Shown in pieces: positions 54,185-64,000 of a stretch of DNA of 64,000 nt. Under the pieces are notes generated by a model that searched no databases, had not been told where the DNA came from, and saw only the letters and a list, made by a program, of their open reading frames with translations. Position 1 is the first letter of the stretch; each line of letters begins with the position of its first letter. The position numbers were made by a program, and so were the translations under genes. The DNA comes from Prochlorococcus sp. AG-347-I06 (lineage in GTDB: Bacteria; Cyanobacteriota; Cyanobacteriia; PCC-6307; Cyanobiaceae). The stretch is from the NCBI GenBank assembly GCA_003281605.1, contig QCBM01000002.1, forward strand, positions 186,001-250,000, written 5' to 3'.

Positions 54185-55140
54185 TATGGCTGTTGCTCGA
54201 TAGCGCCTTCACCAAGACAAGTTAATAATCCACAAGCACCTGCAAACCTAATGCAATCTTCTATCTCTAGTTCATTTGAAGGATAACCAGAAGAAATTAA
54301 TTTTGAAATTAAGCCAGCTAAAAAAGCATCACCAGCGCCAGTTGTATCAACAATTTTTTGCGAATTAGGAGTTTGAGTAATTCCCTGCGAACCATTTATG
54401 TACCATGCAACAGGATTTTTCCCATCAGTTATTATTACATCTGGTCTATTAGATAATTTTTGAGATATTAGGAAGGGATTTTCATTCTCAAAAAACAAAG
54501 TTGCTTCCTCCTTAGCAAGTTTTAAAACATTTGCATGATTTAAAAATTTTTTGATTAAATTAACTCTGGCGGCTTGACTAATTTCTGATGAGAAACTTGA
54601 ATGATCCCAAAAGACCTTTCTCCAATTCAAATCAATAACTATTTTGACATCAAATTCTTTAGCCGCCTCAAGAAGAAAAAAAATAGTCTCTGATGATATT
54701 GGAGATGATAATAAGATCGTTCCTGTAACAAGAAATTTTGTTTCTAAAAAAGATTTCTCTAAATTTAAAATTTGTTTTGCGATTAATTGCTTACTAAGAA
54801 CTTCGTCTGCAAAACATGAATAAGAACTTTCCTCAAAACCTGAAAAAAAACGTTCTCCAAATTGATCTCTATCTACATTAACCACGCGAGTAGATAAATC
54901 ATTATCCAATTGCAAGAAATCTAAATTAACGTCCAATTCATTAAATTGAGTAATAAATTTTTTTCCATAATCATCACTACCCAGACGTCCAATAAATATT
55001 GAATCTATTTTTAATTTTCTTAATGCACAAGCAACATTAGCCGGCGCACCACCCAAAAAATCTGTAAATCCTTGATTTGACTTATTTCTGATTCTGTCAA
55101 TTAAAGCCTCTCCAATACATATGACCTTTTTCTTTTTCAT
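54142..55140 (-). CDS. PfkB-family carbohydrate kinase (fructokinase-like)
   Basis: 332 aa; 'ICIGEALIDRI', 'FLGGAPANVACALRKL', 'DTTGAGDAFLAGLISKL'. Confidence 0.92.
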   Translation of the reverse strand: MKKKKVICIGEALIDRIRNKSNQGFTDFLGGAPANVACALRKLKIDSIFIGRLGSDDYGKKFITQFNELDVNLDFLQLDNDLSTRVVNVDRDQFGERFFSGFEESSYSCFADEVLSKQLIAKQILNLEKSFLETKFLVTGTILLSSPISSETIFFLLEAAKEFDVKIVIDLNWRKVFWDHSSFSSEISQAARVNLIKKFLNHANVLKLAKEEATLFFENENPFLISQKLSNRPDVIITDGKNPVAWYINGSQGITQTPNSQKIVDTTGAGDAFLAGLISKLISSGYPSNELEIEDCIRFAGACGLLTCLGEGAIEQQPYYENVNKFLGSLIL

Positions 55141-55228
55141 TAAAAAACGTTTATTCTTAACTAAGAATAATTTATTAAAAACGAATAATTTTTTTTTGAA
55201 TTAAAGTTTAATCAACAGCATATTAATA

Positions 55229-56143
55229 GTGTCTTTGAATAAATCTGAAACTTGGAAATGGAAAAATTGGGAAATTTCTTGGTCTTTATCAAAAAATAGT
55301 ACTTCTGAAAAAAATATCAAAATTTTATTAATTCATGGCTTCGGGGCATCAAAAAAACATTGGAGACATAATCAAGATTTTCTAGGTAAATTTTCTAACT
55401 GCTACGCTATTGACTTATTAGGATTTGGAAAAAGCAGTCAGCCTAGTGCTTTATTAAATTATGAAGCTGATACAAAAAACTCAATTAAATATTCATTTGA
55501 CTTATGGGGCAATCAAATATCAACATTTTGTGCAGAGGTAATTAAATCTCCTGTTTACTTGATAGGAAATTCAATTGGTGGGGTTATTGCATTAAAAGCT
55601 GCTGAAATCCTCAAAGATAATTGCAAAGGTATCATTTTGATTGATTGCGCACAAAGAACTATGGACGATAAACGATTAAAACAAAGCGATATCTTAATGA
55701 ATTTACTGAGACCAGTCCTTAAAACGATAGTCAGACAAAGATTAATTAGTAATACACTTTTTACAAGGGCTGCTAATCCAAAAGTTATAGAGAAAATACT
55801 TAAACAAGCTTACCCGTCAGGAAAAAATATCGATGAAGAATTAATTGAAATACTTTACAAACCCTCTCAGAGAATTAACTCTAAAGAAGCATTTCGTGGT
55901 TTTATTAACTTATTTGATGACTATCTTGCTACTGACCTTTTCGATAAGGTTTATGCCCCAATTCAATTGATATGGGGAGAAAAAGATCCTTGGGAATCTT
56001 TAAATGAAGCAAGAGAGTGGAAACAAAAATTCAGGAATATTAAAAGATTAGATGTTATTCAAGGGGCAGGTCATTGTCCTCATGATGAAGAACCTGAAAA
56101 AACAAATAAGTTAATAAATGAATTTATTCAAGAAACAAAGTAA
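55229..56143 (+). CDS. Alpha/beta hydrolase
   Basis: 304 aa, GTG start; 'LLIHGFGASKKHWRHNQDFL', 'DLLGFGKSSQP', GNSIGG elbow, 'QGAGHCPHDEEPEKTN'. Confidence 0.92.
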   Translation: MSLNKSETWKWKNWEISWSLSKNSTSEKNIKILLIHGFGASKKHWRHNQDFLGKFSNCYAIDLLGFGKSSQPSALLNYEADTKNSIKYSFDLWGNQISTFCAEVIKSPVYLIGNSIGGVIALKAAEILKDNCKGIILIDCAQRTMDDKRLKQSDILMNLLRPVLKTIVRQRLISNTLFTRAANPKVIEKILKQAYPSGKNIDEELIEILYKPSQRINSKEAFRGFINLFDDYLATDLFDKVYAPIQLIWGEKDPWESLNEAREWKQKFRNIKRLDVIQGAGHCPHDEEPEKTNKLINEFIQETK

Positions 56144-57162
56144 GCTTCTACATTATCACTAAGTCTCCTCAAGCCTCTTAAACCATCACGTTCTAGGTTT
56201 CTTACTCGATCTCTACTTATTCCTAGGACCCTTCCTATACCTGTAAGAGACATTGGCTCATCACCATCCATCCCGTATCTCATTCTTAAAACTCTACATT
56301 GCAGATCAGGTAATTGATGTAAAAGAGAATGCAGATCACCCCTCATACAATCCATCTCTATTTGTTCATCTGGCAAATCCTCGCCCCCTGCCAGTAAATC
56401 TAGTAAAACAGTATCTTCACCATCACCTACTTTGGTTTCAAGACTAACTGGCTGCCCAGCTTTGCACATTAAATCTTTAACGTCATCTTCTGGAAGCTCT
56501 ACGTATTTCGCAAGTTCACTTACAGTTGGAGTTCTAGACATTTCTTGACTGAGCTCTCTTTGACCCTTTTTTAGCTTATTCAACATTTCGGTTATGTGAA
56601 TAGGCAACCTAATCGCCCGACTCTTTTCAGCTATTGCTCTTGTAATACCTTGTCTAATCCACCAATATGCATATGTTGAAAATTTGTAGCCTCTGGCTGG
56701 ATCAAATTTTTCAACTCCTCTAACAAGTCCTATAGTTCCCTCCTGAATTAAATCTAAAAGTTCCATATTTCTTTTTGTATATTTTTTTGCAACGCTTACT
56801 ACCAATCTTAAATTTGCTGCAACCATTCTTTCCTTAGCTCTCTGGCCAGCTCTCAATCTTTTTTTTATTACGGAAGTAGACAAGTTTAATTTGGTCGATA
56901 ATTCATCAATGCTGGGTTTGTCACCTGTTAATTCGATAATTTCTAATTCCGCTCTTTCAACTTGCATATACTCTTGAACTTGTCGACCTAGAGTAATTTC
57001 TTGCTCATGCGATAGTAATGGAACTCTTCCTATATCCCTCAAGTATGATCGAACAAGATCTACATCATTACTTGCTTTTAAACTTGCAATTGACGTTAGT
57101 TTATTTTCACTTATTGTTTCAGAAGACATGAAGGTTAAATGATGTTTTGTAAACAATACCAT
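56128..57162 (-). CDS. RNA polymerase sigma-70 factor, RpoD-related (group 2 type)
   Basis: 344 aa; 'DLVRSYLRDIGRVPLLSHEQEI', 'RMVAANLRLVVSVAKKYTKRNMELLDLIQEGTIGLVRGVEKFDPARGYKFSTYAYWWIRQGITRAIAEKSRAIRLPIHI'. Confidence 0.96.
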   Translation of the reverse strand: MVLFTKHHLTFMSSETISENKLTSIASLKASNDVDLVRSYLRDIGRVPLLSHEQEITLGRQVQEYMQVERAELEIIELTGDKPSIDELSTKLNLSTSVIKKRLRAGQRAKERMVAANLRLVVSVAKKYTKRNMELLDLIQEGTIGLVRGVEKFDPARGYKFSTYAYWWIRQGITRAIAEKSRAIRLPIHITEMLNKLKKGQRELSQEMSRTPTVSELAKYVELPEDDVKDLMCKAGQPVSLETKVGDGEDTVLLDLLAGGEDLPDEQIEMDCMRGDLHSLLHQLPDLQCRVLRMRYGMDGDEPMSLTGIGRVLGISRDRVRNLERDGLRGLRRLSDNVEAYFVS

Positions 57163-57229
57163 TAAGAATTGTAAAGTTAAACATAAAAATCCACATTTTT
57201 ACAAAAATGAGAATAAATACCTAGTCAAT

Positions 57230-58636
57230 TTAAGTCAATGATGAGTTTAATAGCCATTTTGCTGTACTGAGATAAATAAATACACCAGCTATATCAGTTA
57301 CGGTTGTAATGAAGGGGGAGGACATTAGGGCTGGATCCAATTTCATTTTGTCAAACAACAAAGGGAGAAGAGCTCCAGTTGTAGCAGCTAAAGTTGTTAT
57401 AGATATCAAACTTATTCCCACTGCAGAGGCAATTAAAGGCCCTTCTCCTTGCCACCAAGCAAAGGGAAATACCACAAGCATCATGAAAACACCCAAAAGA
57501 GCCCCTGTTATTGCTTCTTTAACTACTGCCCTTATAGCACCAAGAGACTTCAATTTTTGAGTACTTAAACCTCTAATGACAACAGTTGAACTTTGAGCAC
57601 CAACATTTCCCCCAGTACCTATGAGTAGTGGAATAAATGCAGCTAATAAAACTATTTCTTTTAATATTTGATCATTCATAGCTATAACTTTTGTAGTTAA
57701 ACCATTTGCTAAAACCAAAATTAATAACCATAAAATTCTTCTTCGCGCAATCGTAAACAAACTACTTTGGAAATAATCATCTTCATCTCCAGGTTGTACT
57801 GCCCCCGCTGCATAAATATCTCTTGTTGCTTCTTGTTCTATGACATCAATTAAATCATCAACAGTTACTATCCCAACCAGTCTTTTTTCTTTATCAACGA
57901 CTGGCAGAGCCAAAAAATCGTATCTTTGTATTGCTCTCGCAACCTCTTCTTGATTCGTATTAGTAGAGATATTAACTACATCTCTTGTCATAACATCACC
58001 AATTGGCTTAGAAGGATCAGCAGTTACAAGGTCTCTTAAAGAGAGGATACCAGTTAAGTGTCTTTCTTTATCCGTAACATATAAGCTATAGATAGTTTCA
58101 GTAAATGGGGCTCTTTTTCTAACTAAAGAAAGAGCCTCAGCTGCTGTTTGCATCTCTTTAAGGTCTATAAATTCAGTTGTCATTAATCTTCCGGCAGTTT
58201 CAGGCTCATATCCAAGTAATTCAGCTGTTACTTTCCTTTCTCCAGGACTAAGAGCAGACAAAAATTTTCGTACAACTTTTGCAGGTAATTCATCAAAGAG
58301 TTGAACTCTATCATCAGGAGACATTTTTTCAACGATTTCTAAAACCTCTCCTGAGCGCAGTCTTTCTAATAAAGTTTGCTGAACTACTGGATCTAAATAT
58401 TCATAAACCTCAATTGCCTCATTTTTCTTTAATAATCGAAATGCTAATGCCTGCAATATTAATGGAAGGCTTCCAATAGCATCTGCAATATCAACAGGTT
58501 GGGAAGGCTCTAAAAGTAACTTTGCCTCATCATAATTTCCCGCAATGAGCAATTCCTCAAGTTGAATAGTAATATTTTCTCTTATACTTAAATCTGAAGA
58601 TAATGATGTAACTGTTTCAAGATTATTTTCTTTCAT
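57230..58636 (-). CDS. mgtE: Magnesium transporter MgtE
   Basis: 468 aa; N-domain, two CBS motifs ('GDVMTRDVVNISTNTNQEEVARAIQRYDFLALPVVDKEKRLVGIVTVDDLIDVIEQEATRDIY'), 'LIGTGGNVGAQSSTVVIRGLS'. Confidence 0.95.
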   Translation of the reverse strand: MKENNLETVTSLSSDLSIRENITIQLEELLIAGNYDEAKLLLEPSQPVDIADAIGSLPLILQALAFRLLKKNEAIEVYEYLDPVVQQTLLERLRSGEVLEIVEKMSPDDRVQLFDELPAKVVRKFLSALSPGERKVTAELLGYEPETAGRLMTTEFIDLKEMQTAAEALSLVRKRAPFTETIYSLYVTDKERHLTGILSLRDLVTADPSKPIGDVMTRDVVNISTNTNQEEVARAIQRYDFLALPVVDKEKRLVGIVTVDDLIDVIEQEATRDIYAAGAVQPGDEDDYFQSSLFTIARRRILWLLILVLANGLTTKVIAMNDQILKEIVLLAAFIPLLIGTGGNVGAQSSTVVIRGLSTQKLKSLGAIRAVVKEAITGALLGVFMMLVVFPFAWWQGEGPLIASAVGISLISITTLAATTGALLPLLFDKMKLDPALMSSPFITTVTDIAGVFIYLSTAKWLLNSSLT

Positions 58637-58679
58637 AAATATAATCCCTTATCAAAGTAACAACACCATTATATGAAAT

Positions 58680-59009
58680 CTAAGTAATTTTTCTACTTAT
58701 CCAGAACCCGAAAAGCATTGTAAATAAATTTGCAATAATTATTAAATTAAAAAAAATTATAAATTTTATCCAATCCCCTTGATTTATAATTTTGTACAAA
58801 AAATATATAAATCCGCTAAAGGATGTAAAACAAGAAAAAAAACCACTCAATAAAATTTTTTCAGTTGAACAACTTAATCTTTTACTGACTAAAAAACCCA
58901 CTAAAAATGATCCAATTATTGAAATAAAAAAATTATTATTTATAGTTAATCTTAAAAAAGTAGCTAGGTAAGCAGCTAAAAAAATGTAAATAAAATTATT
59001 TATTTTCAC
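58680..59009 (-). CDS. crcB: CrcB/Fluc fluoride channel-like protein, divergent copy
   Basis: 109 aa; 'FISIIGSFLVGFLVS' and 'GFFSCFTSFSGFIYF' align with Fluc motifs but deviate from them. Confidence 0.8.
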   Translation of the reverse strand: MKINNFIYIFLAAYLATFLRLTINNNFFISIIGSFLVGFLVSKRLSCSTEKILLSGFFSCFTSFSGFIYFLYKIINQGDWIKFIIFFNLIIIANLFTMLFGFWISRKIT

Positions 59010-59010
59010 T

Positions 59011-59376
59011 TTAAAAAAACTGAATAAAAAAATAACCCAAATAAAAGAAGAGGAATGAAAAAATTATCACTTCAATATAGTGAAAAAATAATCTTAAGAA
59101 TTTTTTCTTTTTAAATAAGATAAAAAGTTGATGTATGAAAGATGAAAATGTACTAAAACATCCTAAAAAACCGCTGTAAAATAAAACTAAAATTTCGTTA
59201 TTCATAAAATTTAAAGCTACTAAAATTCCTAAAACAAAAGATGATAAAAAATTTACTATTGAAGTATTCTGAATATCAAAACCAAGACTTTTTTTAAAAT
59301 TATTTTGTATAAATATTCTCAGTACTAATCCAAAAGTGCTGCCGATTAAGATTATAGTTATTGAACTAAAATCCAA
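59011..59376 (-). CDS. crcB: CrcB/Fluc fluoride channel, more canonical copy
   Basis: 121 aa; 'NTSIVNFLSSFVLGILVAL' and 'GFLGCFSTFSSFIHQ' match the Fluc N and TFST-type motifs. Confidence 0.87.
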   Translation of the reverse strand: MDFSSITIILIGSTFGLVLRIFIQNNFKKSLGFDIQNTSIVNFLSSFVLGILVALNFMNNEILVLFYSGFLGCFSTFSSFIHQLFILFKKKKFLRLFFHYIEVIIFSFLFFYLGYFFIQFF

Positions 59377-59379
59377 AAT

Positions 59380-61673
<2,294 letters not shown>

Positions 61674-61824
61674 TTAATATAAAAAAAATACTAAACTTTT
61701 AAAATGTTATTTTTAAAAGGTCTTTCATTAAACTTACCACCGTAATAAGGTAAAGGCTCGGAAATCAATGAAAAAATTAATCACTTTAATTATATAGCTA
61801 ATATTTTTTTCTTCAGAAATTCAT

Positions 61825-62724
61825 ATGTCTTCAGATCCAACTCATGTAATAATTTTAATTGGGCCAACTGCAAGTGGCAAAACAGAATTAGCTATTGAAA
61901 TTGCAGAATATTTTAAAACTAAAATACACAATATCGATTCAAGGCAAATATATAAGTCCATGGATATTGGCACAGCCAAGCCATCTAAAATCCAACAAAA
62001 AAAAATAAAGCATTTTTTAATAGATATTGAAGAACCAATCAATCCAATAAATGTAAAACAATTTCAAGAAATTGCTCAGAAATCTATTAAAGAGGAAATT
62101 AAACAAGATAATTTACCTTTTCTTGTTGGAGGAAGTGGTTTGTATATGAACTCAATAACAAAAGGTTTTTTTGTACCAGATGTCCCTCCTCAAAATAATT
62201 TAAGAAAACAATTAGAAGAACTTGGTCAGGAAAAATGTTGGGAACTGCTAAAAAATTGTGATCCATTATCAACAAAAAAAATCAATTTTGCTGACCGCAA
62301 TCGAACAATAAGAGCTTTAGAAGTCTTTTACGTAACAGGTAAGCCTTTATCAACTCTGAAAGTTAAGAAACCACCTAATTGGAAAATCTTAGAGCTTGGA
62401 TTAGACAGAGATAATTTAAGAGAAAGAATTTTTCAAAGAACAAAAAATATGTTTTTATATGGAATTATTGAAGAGACGAAACACCTTATCTCTAAATACG
62501 GATTTGATTTGCCAATATTAGAAACAATTGGTTATCGAGAAGCTAGGGATGTTTTAAACAACCATTTAACAATTGACAAAGCGATTGAGTTGACTGCGAC
62601 AAAAACAATCCAATTTGCCAAAAGACAAAAAACTTGGTTTCGTAATAAAAATAATCCTCTTTGGCTTAATAACAAAAACCCGCTAAAAGATGCAATAATT
62701 AAGATAGAGTCTTTTTTAAGCTAA
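61825..62724 (+). CDS. miaA: tRNA dimethylallyltransferase
   Basis: 299 aa; '[20 protein letters not shown]', '[19 protein letters not shown]', '[16 protein letters not shown]', '[10 protein letters not shown]'. Confidence 0.97.
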   Translation: MSSDPTHVIILIGPTASGKTELAIEIAEYFKTKIHNIDSRQIYKSMDIGTAKPSKIQQKKIKHFLIDIEEPINPINVKQFQEIAQKSIKEEIKQDNLPFLVGGSGLYMNSITKGFFVPDVPPQNNLRKQLEELGQEKCWELLKNCDPLSTKKINFADRNRTIRALEVFYVTGKPLSTLKVKKPPNWKILELGLDRDNLRERIFQRTKNMFLYGIIEETKHLISKYGFDLPILETIGYREARDVLNNHLTIDKAIELTATKTIQFAKRQKTWFRNKNNPLWLNNKNPLKDAIIKIESFLS

Positions 62725-62777
62725 ATTTATAAAAATAGATTTTGTTCATCATCCCATCAATTTTTTTAATTAACTGA

Positions 62778-63350
62778 ATGCCCCCACGCCCACGCTTTGA
62801 CCGACGAGCTCCAGTTAGAGAGCTACCAAATATAAATGAAAGAATAAAATACCCTCAATTGAGAGTCGTTGATTCAGATGGAAAACAATTAGGCGTCATA
62901 GATAGATTAAAAGCATTAGAAATAGCATCTCAAAGAGAACTTGATTTAGTTTTGGTGAGCGAAAAAGCGAATCCTCCTGTTTGTAGAATCATGGACTACG
63001 GGAAATATAAATTTGAACAAGAAAAGAAAGCTAAGGAAGCGAGGAAAAAATCTCATCAAACAGAAGTAAAAGAAGTAAAAATGAGGTACAAAATTGACAA
63101 GCATGATTATGATGTCCGGATTGGTCAAGCTACTAAATTTCTAAAATCGGGAGATAAGGTAAAATGCACTGTAATTTTTAGGGGAAGAGAAATTCAACAC
63201 TCAAATTTAGCTGAAACTCTTCTTTTAAGGATGGCTAATGATTTAGAAGAGCAATCAGAAGTTCAACAAAAACCAAAAAGAGAAGGAAGAAACATGATTA
63301 TGTTTTTAAGCCCTCGTAAAACTCCTCTTATTAAAAAAGATGATGGGTGA
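62778..63350 (+). CDS. infC: Translation initiation factor IF-3
   Basis: 190 aa; '[68 protein letters not shown]'. Confidence 0.98.
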   Translation: MPPRPRFDRRAPVRELPNINERIKYPQLRVVDSDGKQLGVIDRLKALEIASQRELDLVLVSEKANPPVCRIMDYGKYKFEQEKKAKEARKKSHQTEVKEVKMRYKIDKHDYDVRIGQATKFLKSGDKVKCTVIFRGREIQHSNLAETLLLRMANDLEEQSEVQQKPKREGRNMIMFLSPRKTPLIKKDDG

Positions 63351-63427
63351 TAAATTTTTATCAAAAAATATGACGAATGTTAAAGTGTCACTATATCAAA
63401 AAATAAATTAGAAAGGATTTTTCAAAA

Positions 63428-64000
63428 GTGAGATTCCATATTCAACAAGAAAGTGATATCCCAGCATCGACGCAACTATACAATCAAATATGTTTTGCAA
63501 TTGCTGCAAGACATTATCCTCCAGGGCATAGACTTCCAAGTACAAGGCAACTTGCAATGCAGACTGGACTTCATAGAAATACTATAAGCAAAGTATACAG
63601 ACAACTGGAAATAGATGGGGTTGTTGAAGCAATAGCTGGATCAGGTATCTATGTAAGAGATAATCTTGCGAAAAGAGAATTTAAAAAATCTTTTTACTCA
63701 AAAGATAATATAAGTAAACCACCTGATCAAGAAGCAAAAAAGGTTATTGACAACTTGATAAATCTAGGCTGCAGTTTACAAGAAACGAGAGATATATTGA
63801 CCAATGAAATTGATTGGCGTATTAAGTGTGGATCAAGAATCATCGTCAGTACTCCTAGAGAAGATATTGGCGCTTCTATGTTAATAGCAGAAGACCTTTC
63901 CACAACAGTTAATGTACCAGTAGAAGTTGTTCCTATGGAAGAATTAGAAAAAGTTTTGAGTAATTCAAATAGTGGTACTATTGTCACAAGCAGATATTTT
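63428..64000 (+). CDS. GntR-family transcriptional regulator, truncated by window end
   Basis: Manual translation from GTG 63428 stays open to 64000: (M)RFHIQQESDIPASTQLYNQICFAIAARHYPPGHRLPSTRQLAMQTGLHRNTISKVYRQLEIDGVVEAIAGSGIYVRDN...; GntR winged helix. Absent from the ORF track because it has no stop in the window. Confidence 0.9.
   Translation, partial: MRFHIQQESDIPASTQLYNQICFAIAARHYPPGHRLPSTRQLAMQTGLHRNTISKVYRQLEIDGVVEAIAGSGIYVRDNLAKREFKKSFYSKDNISKPPDQEAKKVIDNLINLGCSLQETRDILTNEIDWRIKCGSRIIVSTPREDIGASMLIAEDLSTTVNVPVEVVPMEELEKVLSNSNSGTIVTSRYF

Overview
AT-rich 64 kb window that reads as core chromosome of a high-light-type Prochlorococcus (inferred from gene content: psaD, psaC, ho1-pebA-pebB, rpaB-like regulator, fused panC-cmk, NdhS-like protein, cyanobacterial ppc and gshA types). 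I see about 65 protein genes, three CCA-less tRNAs (Arg-CCG, Cys-GCA, Arg-CCT), rnpB and a TPP riboswitch upstream of thiC. I see no CRISPR array, prophage, transposon or obvious defence island. The best non-routine signals are: (1) a perfect 32-bp loopless palindrome inside a histidine-kinase-like gene at 8660-8691; (2) that protein keeps its H-box but appears to lack canonical ATP-binding motifs; (3) recF has no ATG/GTG/TTG start upstream of its Walker A, so it needs an ATT start or -1 slippage in an A8 run; (4) an 11-bp perfect hairpin just upstream of icd; (5) an asymmetric pair of CrcB/Fluc genes next to mgtE and gyrB; (6) several dyads in intergenic leaders. I found no convincing wholly new multi-gene system. 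Everything comes from reading the sequence and translations; no searches or folding were run.
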